Shown here: in pieces, positions 57,070-64,000 of the stretch
Position numbering within the stretch: the first letter of the stretch is position 1
How the letters are laid out: each line of letters opens with the position of its first letter
DNA from: Thermosphaera aggregans DSM 11486
GTDB taxonomy: Archaea > Thermoproteota > Thermoprotei_A > Sulfolobales > Desulfurococcaceae
DNA: 64,000 nucleotides
Assembly: GCF_000092185.1 (NCBI RefSeq)
Contig: NC_014160.1
Span: forward strand, 496,001 to 560,000
Direction: 5' to 3'
Translations under genes and position numbers: made by a program
The notes under the pieces: model-generated
What the model saw: the letters and a program-made list of their open reading frames with translations, nothing else
Told to the model about the DNA's origin: nothing
Database searches by the model: none

Positions 57070-58193
57070 TACTGAGCAACCTCAATATATAGATCCACCA
57101 GTTTCTTTGCTACTTCACTCCATGTGTATGGCTTTTCAACGATTCTAAACATGTCAATGTTATTAAGTACATATGTTATTCCCTTTGCTAAGCTGTTAGC
57201 ATCAGCGTTTACAACTATTCCCTCAACCGCGTTCTTTATCCTATACGGTAAAGCTCCATAGTTTGTTACCACTAATGGCTTTCCTCGCGCCTTCACCTCA
57301 TCGATTATTATGGAGTAGTTTTCTCCTGCATGCCTTGAGGGTATGACAACCAGTTCTGATGCATCTATAAGTCCTATCTTATCTTCTTCTGGTATGTAGC
57401 CCAGGTACCTAATCTTGTTGTGTATGCTAAGCATTTTCGCTATGTTCAGGCATTTCCTAAGGTACTTCTCATCTCCTTTGCCAGCTATAACAAGCTTGAG
57501 GTCGGGTTCTGTTTTTACGATCTTTGCAAATGCTTTTATTAGGAGGTCTACACCTTTTGTTAGGTGTATCCTGCCTATGTATGAAATGATTCTTCCATCT
57601 ACATTGTACTTGTTTCTGAGGTATTTTGCCATGTTAGGTAATCTGAAGTATATCTCGTCTACTCCGTGAGGAATCACGAAGGAGTCTAGACCATACCCAG
57701 CCTTAAGCAGTTCCTTCTCAAACTCATTAGTTGTGAAAGGTGTATCCACTATCTCTGCAAGCCTCTTTGTGAGTGTTCTCTGATACTGAAAGCCTAGCAA
57801 CTTAAACAATGGATTGTAATGGCGCTGCAAATAATCCACACCTATAAAGTACATACCCACAGGTTTTCCATGATTCTTAGCCTCCTTAACCATCCTATAT
57901 ACAAAGTAGTATGCGTGACCCCAACCAACAACTATATCAGCATTTTTCAAAACATCCCTGGGTATTTCCCTTGGAACTATGAGGTAAGGATAGGGATTCT
58001 TCCACGACTTGACCCTAACAACTGTAATAAGGCCCTTCTCAACCCTAGGCCTATCCTCAGCATAAGCATCAGAAGTAACAACCGTGACCTCATGACCTAC
58101 CTTGGCCTGCTCCTCAGCAACCCTCTGAACAGCTCTCTCAAGACCACCAACAAATGGAAAGAAAAGTGTAGATACATGAACTATCCTCAACAT
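57069..58193 (-). CDS. GT4 glycosyltransferase
   Basis: The 374-residue GT-B enzyme has the N-terminal FFPFVGGLERAVQRVAEE, SYIGRIHLTKGVDLLIKAF at the start of the nucleotide-sugar domain, then VIAGKGDE and the E-x7-E block GENYSIIIDEVKARGKPLV, in which Asp replaces the second Glu. It should use a nucleotide sugar with retention. It is the first gene of the packed run down to 51574. A TATA-like TTATAAAG lies about 70 bases before its ATG. Confidence 0.88.
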   Translation of the reverse strand: MLRIVHVSTLFFPFVGGLERAVQRVAEEQAKVGHEVTVVTSDAYAEDRPRVEKGLITVVRVKSWKNPYPYLIVPREIPRDVLKNADIVVGWGHAYYFVYRMVKEAKNHGKPVGMYFIGVDYLQRHYNPLFKLLGFQYQRTLTKRLAEIVDTPFTTNEFEKELLKAGYGLDSFVIPHGVDEIYFRLPNMAKYLRNKYNVDGRIISYIGRIHLTKGVDLLIKAFAKIVKTEPDLKLVIAGKGDEKYLRKCLNIAKMLSIHNKIRYLGYIPEEDKIGLIDASELVVIPSRHAGENYSIIIDEVKARGKPLVVTNYGALPYRIKNAVEGIVVNADANSLAKGITYVLNNIDMFRIVEKPYTWSEVAKKLVDLYIEVAQ

Positions 58194-58286
58194 TCTGCAC
58201 CTATGCTAAACCATTTTCACATCATTGAAACCTCTGGCCCAAGCTCACAAAATGATATCATAACCTTTATAATCTTTAATTCTCTG

Positions 58287-58417
58287 TCAAAGTAAATTCC
58301 CGATAATACTTGTTTCGTGGTCTGCTCTAGCAGGTCTTTCAGCAACGGATTTAACTACGTATTCTACGCCTCCTATGTGTGGGTGGTAGGATAGTGCTAT
58401 GAACGGTATCCTCGTTT
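58287..58417 (-). pseudogene. N-terminal remnant of a GT4 glycosyltransferase
   Basis: A minus-strand frame of about 42 codons reads RIPFIALSYHPHIGGVEYVV then KSVAERPARADHETS before a stop at 58287. This is the glycine-rich start of GT4 enzymes (PHIGGVE-VV--LA--L). No start codon is present and an in-frame TGA stands just before, and no body of the enzyme follows. The fragment lies between the intact GT4 gene and the GT2 gene at 58443, so it may be left from a replaced or duplicated GT4. Confidence 0.6.
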
Positions 58418-58442
58418 TGTTACCCCTTCATCTGCTTATTGA

Positions 58443-59540
58443 TCAGCTCTTCTCCTGTTTTTCCCAAGCTATTTCTTTTGTCCATAGGTTTCTTATGGTT
58501 GCTGTGACTAGGTATGCTTGTGTCGCTATCCATGTTCTGTAGGGCTTAAATAAGAGTAGTGCTGTTCCTGCTGCTAGTAGTATTGTTGCTGTTGCTGTGC
58601 CAGTCAATGCTTTGTAGAGCAGGATTGTTGTTGCTACTAGTAGTAGCCATGCCTCAGCCAATAGAACCGGCTTAAACCCTCTTGGAGCCTTTGATAGTAA
58701 GCCCAGGGCTTTGGCGAAGTGTTGTATTAGGTGTTGAGCTCTCCTAATTCTCCACATGTGATACCCCTCTCTCGGGACCAGCTCTGTGCAGAGAGCGTTG
58801 TCGACAGCTATTGCTCTAAAACCACTGATCGCTATCAACGTAGCTGTGTGGCTATCATCAGCCCCAATATCCACTGGAAACCCGCCCAGCTTAACTAGGA
58901 GGTCTCTACGGAAAGCCGCAAGCTCTCCGTGGAAAACTGGTGTTGAAAACCTCTTGCTCTCACAAAGCCTAACAACGTTGTAGAGGTCTCTATAACCCCT
59001 CTCAACACCGATAAAGCCCCCTCTAGTTGGCACTTTGAGACACGTAACTGCACCTACTAGTGGATCACTAAACCACGACAAAGCACTTGCCAGTGTATCT
59101 CTAGATGGCCATGCCGAGTCAACATCTGTAATAATAACTACTTCTCCCATAGCAACTTTTAGTGTTTTATTTAGAGCGTGAGCTTTACCCCTCCTAGCAT
59201 TCTCTTCAATCAGCTTAGCCTTAACATCTCTATGATCAGCAATCCACTCTTTAACGACTTCTAGTGTTCCATCAGTACTTGCAGAGTCGACAACAATGAT
59301 CTCTACGAGGTTCTTCGGGTAATCCTGAGAGGCAATATCATCCAGCTTCTGCCTGACCAACTTCGCCTCATTATATGTCGGTACAATAATAGACACCCTA
59401 GGCTTATACTCAGGATCACTCCTCACATCCCAGGGCTTGTTCAGCCACAGCTTCTTCAAGTAGCAGTAGTATGCTAGTGGAAAGCCAAAGTGTAGTAGTC
59501 CTAGCCCGATCGCTACAATTAACAATGCGTCGAAATGCAT
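58443..59540 (-). CDS. Membrane GT2 glycosyltransferase, processive type
   Basis: The 365-residue protein begins with a membrane helix, then SIIVPTYNEAKLVRQKLDDI, VVDSASTDGT, and ITDVDSAWPSRDTL (DVD metal motif). GADDSHTATLIA and RIRRAQHLIQ correspond to the ED and QxxRW-like motifs of processive enzymes such as hyaluronan and cellulose synthases, with the R-A-Q form divergent. Two or more C-terminal helices complete it. It could extend a polymer or act once. ATG start; the tautomerase gene ends 12 bases upstream. Confidence 0.85.
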   Translation of the reverse strand: MHFDALLIVAIGLGLLHFGFPLAYYCYLKKLWLNKPWDVRSDPEYKPRVSIIVPTYNEAKLVRQKLDDIASQDYPKNLVEIIVVDSASTDGTLEVVKEWIADHRDVKAKLIEENARRGKAHALNKTLKVAMGEVVIITDVDSAWPSRDTLASALSWFSDPLVGAVTCLKVPTRGGFIGVERGYRDLYNVVRLCESKRFSTPVFHGELAAFRRDLLVKLGGFPVDIGADDSHTATLIAISGFRAIAVDNALCTELVPREGYHMWRIRRAQHLIQHFAKALGLLSKAPRGFKPVLLAEAWLLLVATTILLYKALTGTATATILLAAGTALLLFKPYRTWIATQAYLVTATIRNLWTKEIAWEKQEKS

Positions 59541-59552
59541 AGAAGGTCTAGG

Positions 59553-59756
59553 CTATGGTGGCCTTTCCTCCTTGAATTTCTCGCTTGCTTGTTCTCCCCC
59601 TACTCCCCAGTTCTCCCTGGGCACCTCAAGTATTACTACCTCCACTGCGTGCCCTGGTATCCCTAGCTCTTCAAATACCTTTGTTATGCCCTTGATTATT
59701 TTATCCTTAGCCTCTCTCGATACCCCGCTCCACATGTACACGTGGACTATGGGCAT
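59553..59756 (-). CDS. 4-oxalocrotonate tautomerase-like protein
   Basis: The 67-residue protein starts Met-Pro, leaving the catalytic Pro at the mature N-terminus, and has VEVVILEVPRENWGVGG typical of the small tautomerase family. Members catalyse keto-enol shifts on various acids. It sits between glycan genes with 12 and 36 bases of spacing, so it is probably co-transcribed, but no sugar-related role is known to me. Confidence 0.85.
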   Translation of the reverse strand: MPIVHVYMWSGVSREAKDKIIKGITKVFEELGIPGHAVEVVILEVPRENWGVGGEQASEKFKEERPP

Positions 59757-59792
59757 GGTTGTCGCCGTAATACTATGATTGTATTGATTGCT

Positions 59793-61793
59793 TTAATTAC
59801 TTAGTGTTTCTCGTATCGTGGTGTTTGTTTCTATGTTCTCTTTTACTCGTGCCACTAGTATCCATGGGTGCTCCTCGTCAACCGGTTTTATGTCTAACAA
59901 GCACTTGTACATAGTGGTGTTTGTGTCCGGTGTCTTCGCGGCTACTAGTACTATCTCTTTGGCCCCTGTGGACTCTGCGATCCTGCATATTGTCTCGTTT
60001 GTAGCATAGTTCACCCAGATAAGCCTCGACGGGTCGGGGTTTCTAATGGCTAGGTGCACGTATCTAGCGTAGTCTGGATGCGCCACTATAACCGTGCTTC
60101 CTGTGAAATCATTGTTCTTGAAGAAGCTCAGTGTCTCAAGCAACTTATCATCAACTGGTACTGGTGCAGGAGTAAACAATATGGGGAACTCTCTCAGTGC
60201 ACTCGTATAGTCAAATGACCAGTTGTAGCCATATGCGAGAGCGAGGCCTGGTAGTGAAGCGATAACCAGGTATAATAGTGTAACCCACTTGTTTCTCACG
60301 GAGTCAGCGAGCCCTATAATGCTCAGAGTGCTTGCTAATGGTGCAGCGCCAATCAAGAACCTGTACCAGGTGGCAACGGATGAGTAGGGTGCTATGAGTG
60401 GTGATAAACCAGCGAGGAGTAGGACTGTTACAGTGGATGCAATATACGGCTTCCCATGGTTAGCGAGAGCTATGAGTACTAATGGCAGTGTTACACCGTA
60501 GCCTGCCACGAGGTATGAGACTACCTGAGAGTGCTCGAAGCTCACTGTTAACCCAGGTGGTAGCACACCGACTGCTTCAATAAAACTGTATGGTTTACGC
60601 CAATACCAGGTCTCCAGCAGAGCGTTAACCACAGCCCCCGTTAACCCGGTGAACACGCTGTGCCTGCTCCCCTTCTTCAACCCGTGATACATTAGCACCA
60701 GTGATAGAGTAAAGCCGACGAGCCCTGTGACCTCGTGGCTCAACCCGCAGGCAGCTAGCATCAAAAACGCGGTGATTGATTGCTTGAAGCCGTGCACAAC
60801 ACCCCACTCCTCGAGCAGTATTATAGTTGCGAGCATTACAACTGATCCAAGTAGTTGCCTCTGGTAATCCCAGGATATCCTGAGGTTTAGGATGTACAGT
60901 GTTGTGAACAAGCCTGCGAGCAACCCTACACGCCAACTCCTCTCGTAAACCCTAACCGCGATCAGCGATGACAAAGCAGCGAGAAGCCCGTAAGCCACGC
61001 TCGGGTATACTTTGAATATCGTCCAGGCATCAATGATCAACGTGAACGGGGATAGCAGCAATACTAGTAACGGGGGAGTATTCCTCAGCCCACCCATCCA
61101 GTAGTAGCTTGTAAACGGGTTCAACCTCTCAACGTAATCCATTAAGTGGGCAACGTACTCAGGTGTATCCCAGCCAATGAGCCAAGGCCAGTAGTGGAGT
61201 TCGGGTATAAACCTATAAGTGAACGCTACTAACCACACAGCAAGAGCCACGAGCACTACATGCTTCTCGAAAACCCTCGCCACATATTGTGCAATAAACA
61301 TTAAACCATTGTATGCGTCTATTAGGCACGGCTTTGGCTTAACAAATACTACACCACCCAGCACGGCGTGGAGAACGTTTGTGACTCCAACCATGAAGGA
61401 CCCAGCTAGCACTAGGATAGACCACATGAAACCCTCCAAAGTATACATGGATCCTATGAGGCCGTTGAAGTACCCGAGGACGAAGGTATAATTGTAGATT
61501 ATGCTCACCAGTCTGCCCACAACAACAAACACTCCGCCAACAACTAGTGGCATGATAGTCGAGTACAGCGGCTTATCCCGCAGTCTCCTCAACTCACCGT
61601 ACACTGATGTAAGGGAGAGTATTGTTGAAGCCCAGACGAAGTAGTCATAAGTCACTCTCCTAGTCAACAGTGGATTGTAGCGTAGTAAACCAGTAGTTAT
61701 TAACGCAAGGGACAGCACTGATAACAGAACATTGAGTAAGCCGGAGTGCATTAAACATTTAGTGCGAAGACACTTATTCACCAATGTAACCAC
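59793..61793 (-). CDS. Large polytopic membrane protein, GT-C glycosyltransferase-like
   Basis: The 666-residue protein has about 14 hydrophobic segments and a soluble C-terminal part with a Rossmann-like look (GSTVIVAHPDYARYVHLA). GWDTPEYVAHL and MGGLRNTPPLLVLL are shared with the shorter protein at 45699-47159, as is FKVYPS. Asp and Glu of GWDTPEY could be catalytic in a GT-C fold. The frame starts with GTG; ATG 15 codons later (61748) is an alternative. Upstream lies the fossil-rich zone. Confidence 0.65.
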   Translation of the reverse strand: MVTLVNKCLRTKCLMHSGLLNVLLSVLSLALITTGLLRYNPLLTRRVTYDYFVWASTILSLTSVYGELRRLRDKPLYSTIMPLVVGGVFVVVGRLVSIIYNYTFVLGYFNGLIGSMYTLEGFMWSILVLAGSFMVGVTNVLHAVLGGVVFVKPKPCLIDAYNGLMFIAQYVARVFEKHVVLVALAVWLVAFTYRFIPELHYWPWLIGWDTPEYVAHLMDYVERLNPFTSYYWMGGLRNTPPLLVLLLSPFTLIIDAWTIFKVYPSVAYGLLAALSSLIAVRVYERSWRVGLLAGLFTTLYILNLRISWDYQRQLLGSVVMLATIILLEEWGVVHGFKQSITAFLMLAACGLSHEVTGLVGFTLSLVLMYHGLKKGSRHSVFTGLTGAVVNALLETWYWRKPYSFIEAVGVLPPGLTVSFEHSQVVSYLVAGYGVTLPLVLIALANHGKPYIASTVTVLLLAGLSPLIAPYSSVATWYRFLIGAAPLASTLSIIGLADSVRNKWVTLLYLVIASLPGLALAYGYNWSFDYTSALREFPILFTPAPVPVDDKLLETLSFFKNNDFTGSTVIVAHPDYARYVHLAIRNPDPSRLIWVNYATNETICRIAESTGAKEIVLVAAKTPDTNTTMYKCLLDIKPVDEEHPWILVARVKENIETNTTIRETLSN

Positions 61794-61962
61794 GCGTAAA
61801 ACAAGGTGAGTGTATTCAACGCGGGCTTAAACCCCCAGACTACTGGCACACCCCAACACTGTTCTCCGACAAATATACTCCCGCTGCCTGCCGGGATCTC
61901 GTGAACACGGTGCAGCATCATATGTCGAGTCAATATACTTATACTATTGTGCAGGGGTCTAC

Positions 61963-62176
61963 GCGCCTAGTGTTATATGTGTTAGAGTTCCCAGGGAATT
62001 CAGGGAGGGTATGAAGGAGTTTAGTAGCGTCAACTGGAGTGTGTTGGTAAGAGGCCGTTTCCCGTTTGAATGCTGAGGAGTTGCTTAGTAAGGTTGAGAG
62101 AGACCTTGGAGACCTTCCAGAGCTCCCAGAGGCGGGTGTCTCCAGTTGAATTAGATTTGACAGGGGTAGCCGCTGA
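61963..62176 (+). pseudogene. Decayed VapB-type antitoxin gene
   Basis: The plus strand reads VICVRVPREFREGMKEFSSV then NWSVLVRGR; the next segment, in another frame, is LNAEELLSKVERDLGDLPEL, followed after a stop by IRFDRGSR. This is the usual layout of crenarchaeal VapB antitoxins: V-S-V-R-V-P-x-E-L, VNW, an acidic helix, a Leu-Pro hinge, and a DR-x-SR end. One frameshift (near 62065), one in-frame TGA and the loss of the start codon leave it broken. No VapC toxin follows. Confidence 0.65.
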
Positions 62177-62196
62177 ATCCTCATAGTCCTCCCTAA

Positions 62197-62690
62197 CTAT
62201 TGGTTTTTGGCTCTGAAGAAGCACTCTAGTAGCAGGACAACTGCTGCCACTGCTGCTAGTACTGCACCAGTCTCCGTTACTAGCGGACCCTCCAGGTCTC
62301 TCTGCGTGAAGCCCTGCTTCACTGTTGCAACTGCTGAGCCGGGGGTTACTGTTATGCCTGTGGCTGTTGATGCTCCAATATGAATCGATATGAGGGCTGA
62401 ACCTCCGCCTCGGCCGCTGGGTCTTACTACGGCCCCCAGGTCCGTAAGCCATAGTGACGGGCCTGGCACCTTTATCAGCGGGGTCTCTAGTCTGCTTTAA
62501 ACCTTGTCTCTACCCATAAGCTCTGCTTCAAGCCCGGTGTGAAGGGTGGTTTAATTCTCTTCATAATGTACACATTTAGAGGCCTGTAGCCTCCTTTACC
62601 TCTTGTAATGCGCTCTATCCGAGAACTCTCCACATTGATGGTAGATTCAGGTAGCCTATTCCTAGTGTTATGAGTCTTTAAAGTCCTCTA
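62197..62690 (-). pseudogene. C-terminal remnant of a membrane-anchored surface protein
   Basis: The last 100 codons read VPGPSLWLTDLGAVVR, then Ser/Thr/Ala/Val-rich beta-type sequence, and end with the membrane helix TGAVLAAVAAVVLLLECFF and a short basic tail. Before a stop near 62493 another frame reads RIERITRGKGGYRPLNVY and PPFTPGLKQSLWVETRF, which looks like the same protein's upstream part. So one frameshift and loss of the N-terminus are likely. A Ser/Thr-rich body plus a C-terminal helix is typical of archaeal S-layer or secreted proteins. Confidence 0.5.
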
Positions 62691-63031
62691 GTGCCTCCTT
62701 TAACCCCTGTCTGAGGGCTACTCGTACGCCATAGTATATTGCTCTACCCCTTAGAGTGGAGAGCTCTATTTCAACCATGATTCCTGCTAGTATATCGCTT
62801 AAAACACGTGACTTAACAATCTTCAAACACCTAGATGCGAGTAGTAGCGCGCGAGGTGGTGGGTAACTTAGACCACACACCAGTGCGTACTGCTTTACGA
62901 ATAAACCTCGAGATTAAACTACTCGTTACTGCCCCGCCAATGCTCTCTCTAACCTTCCCAAGCGCTAGCTTAACAATTCCCCCTGGAACACCGCTATACC
63001 TAGCTGCGGCGAACGCGCTGGCTATGGCCAA
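62668..63031 (-). pseudogene. Frameshifted remnant of an unidentified protein
   Basis: Codons from 63031 read AIASAFAAARYSGVPGGIVK, then LALGKVRESIGGAVTSSLIS and RFIRKAVRTGVWSKL, to a stop at 62831. In the next frame CLKIVKSRVLSDILAGIMVE and RGRAIYYGVRVALRQGLKEA follow down to 62668. Both parts have helical, protein-like composition and probably belong together. There is no good start codon. The family is not recognised. Confidence 0.5.
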
Positions 63032-63097
63032 CAGCTAATCCCTCGACGCGGGTGTGTGGGTAAGCGCGAAGTCAATAATGTCTAATCCGTGGTTTGA

Positions 63098-64000
63098 TTA
63101 ATAAGAATTACGATTGATCGCTACGTTCCCCCGGGAGGCCTGCCAGGCCTCGCTCCCCACCTTCTTCTCGAGATCCCTTAATGCCCTCAAGACCCTTATC
63201 TCGAATCTCTTGAAGTATAGTGTTAGAACTGCGAGGATTGACCACAGTGCTCCCAGGCCGCTGAGCGTTATACCCGCTAGTGCTCTAACATGGTGTACTA
63301 CACCGTAGAATAGCCATCTATATAGAACAAACATGTCTAGGTACAGCCCTGGGATCAGCATTAGCGCTCCGAGAGCGAGTATGAAGAATACTGGGCTATA
63401 CCTCCAGGTCAATCTAACTATGTTTAATGCTATTTTAAAACCATGTCTAACGCCAAGCTTCTTCCTGCCGACACGCCTCCTGTAGCCTATTGGTACCTCT
63501 GTGACTCTAAAACCGGTTGAGGCAGCGTGTGCTACAATCTCTGCTTCAACACTGAAGCCGGTGAGCTCGAAGCCTACCTCCCTCAGCAGTTTTCTCCTAG
63601 CAGGGTACATTCCACTTAGCACATCGCTCAACTTGACGCCGAATAGTACTCTGAAGAACAGTGAGAAAGCCTTATTACCTAGCTTGAACAGCGTGCTCTG
63701 GGAGCCTTTCTCCAAGTACACTCTCGAGCCGATAACTAGGTCATACCCGTTCTCGAGCTGCTTAAGCAGGTCGTGTATGTGCCTCGCCGGGTAAGTGTAG
63801 TCGCCGTCCATGAATACGATGCACTCGCTACCAGCGTTCTCGACGCCTGTTTTAACAGCCATTGCTTTACCCTTACCCTCCTGGAGTATTACTCTGAAAC
63901 CCCTCGACTCGGCGATCTCCCTGCTACCATCACTCGAGTTGCCGTCAACAATTAAAACCCTATCCCTCGGTATACCGTTCTCCACCAGCTCCGTTAGAAC
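63098..64000 (-). CDS. Polyprenol-phosphate-type GT2 glycosyltransferase (partial, N-terminus beyond window)
   Basis: The visible 300 codons begin inside the GT-A fold (VLIVDGNSSDGSREIAE), with FMDGDYTYPARHIHDLL as the DGD metal motif, EKGSQSTLFKLGNKAFSLFF, and VEAEIVAHA followed by RRRVGRKKLGVRHGFK. Two C-terminal helices follow. It resembles AglJ- and DPM-like enzymes that charge polyprenol phosphate in archaeal N-glycosylation. The frame is open to base 64000, so about 20-30 residues are missing. Confidence 0.88.
   Translation of the reverse strand, partial: VLTELVENGIPRDRVLIVDGNSSDGSREIAESRGFRVILQEGKGKAMAVKTGVENAGSECIVFMDGDYTYPARHIHDLLKQLENGYDLVIGSRVYLEKGSQSTLFKLGNKAFSLFFRVLFGVKLSDVLSGMYPARRKLLREVGFELTGFSVEAEIVAHAASTGFRVTEVPIGYRRRVGRKKLGVRHGFKIALNIVRLTWRYSPVFFILALGALMLIPGLYLDMFVLYRWLFYGVVHHVRALAGITLSGLGALWSILAVLTLYFKRFEIRVLRALRDLEKKVGSEAWQASRGNVAINRNSY

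Noticed and set aside
62030-62452. 140-codon minus-strand frame rich in Ser, Arg and Pro
   Set aside because: It is out of frame with the better supported surface-protein remnant and runs antisense through the VapB fossil; the composition is typical of a shadow frame.
1-64000. CRISPR array, rRNA or integrase attachment site
   Set aside because: I found no regularly spaced repeats, no rRNA-like segments and no integrase gene or tRNA-end duplication.

Overview
The window reads as a chromosomal segment of a hyperthermophilic crenarchaeon, most likely of the family Desulfurococcaceae (Desulfurococcus/Thermosphaera-like). Reasons: archaeal-type aminoacyl-tRNA synthetases (class I LysRS, archaeal LeuRS and IleRS), a PIN-domain ATPase of the PINA type, archaeal class I fructose-bisphosphate aldolase beside a PfkB sugar kinase, a Pyrococcus-like Asp-ligated ferredoxin, a cyclic 2,3-diphosphoglycerate synthetase-like protein, a flavodiiron protein with a three-Cys peroxiredoxin, and archaeal promoters (A/T-rich TATA elements about 25-40 bases before starts). 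Many starts are GTG or TTG and are preceded by a short GGTG/GGAG-type ribosome binding site; I moved several starts downstream on that basis. No tRNA, rRNA or CRISPR array was seen. The assignment to a family is inference from gene content.

Region 1 (1-40.3 kb) is a compact housekeeping block: PINA ATPase, a secreted metallophosphatase on a Thr-rich stalk, cDPG synthetase-like protein, PEP synthase, biotin carboxylase, JAMM peptidase, M20 peptidase, ferredoxin, CDF and MarC transporters, dihydroorotase, a solitary SufB/D protein, LeuRS, an MFS permease, LysRS, a complete BmpA-type ABC importer (probably nucleosides), a polyprenol-phosphate sugar transferase, IleRS, cytidine deaminase, a Trm9-like methyltransferase, threonine synthase, a sugar kinase plus aldolase pair, a COG2426 membrane protein, an HD phosphohydrolase, and an oxygen-handling trio (hemerythrin-domain protein, peroxiredoxin, flavodiiron protein). 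Nucleoside import and cytidine deamination could feed pyrimidine salvage beside the biosynthetic dihydroorotase; PEP synthase, aldolase and the kinase belong to central carbon flow.

Region 2 (40.3-64.0 kb) is a surface-glycan island, almost wholly on the minus strand. It starts with rmlC-rmlD-rmlB-rmlA (dTDP-L-rhamnose), then GT2 and GT4 glycosyltransferases, three polytopic membrane proteins, a polysaccharide deacetylase, two P-loop kinases, a nucleotidyltransferase-like protein, a 4-oxalocrotonate tautomerase-like protein, and at the right edge a polyprenol-type GT2 that runs off the window. It probably builds and exports a rhamnose-containing glycan for the S-layer or N-glycosylation.

The island is unusually rich in broken genes that I found by reading through stops and across frames: a three-stop pseudogene (40384-40755), an N-truncated membrane protein next to a possible transposon tail (47.2 kb), a gene with no visible start (47.4 kb), a gene in several frames (50.9-51.5 kb), a GT2 split by one missing base in an A5/T5 run (51.86 kb), a GT4 N-terminus with no body (58.3 kb), and a 1.3-kb graveyard (61.8-63.1 kb) with a VapB-like antitoxin fossil, the C-terminus of a membrane-anchored surface protein and another frameshifted gene. 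This pattern suggests repeated gene turnover in the surface-glycan locus.
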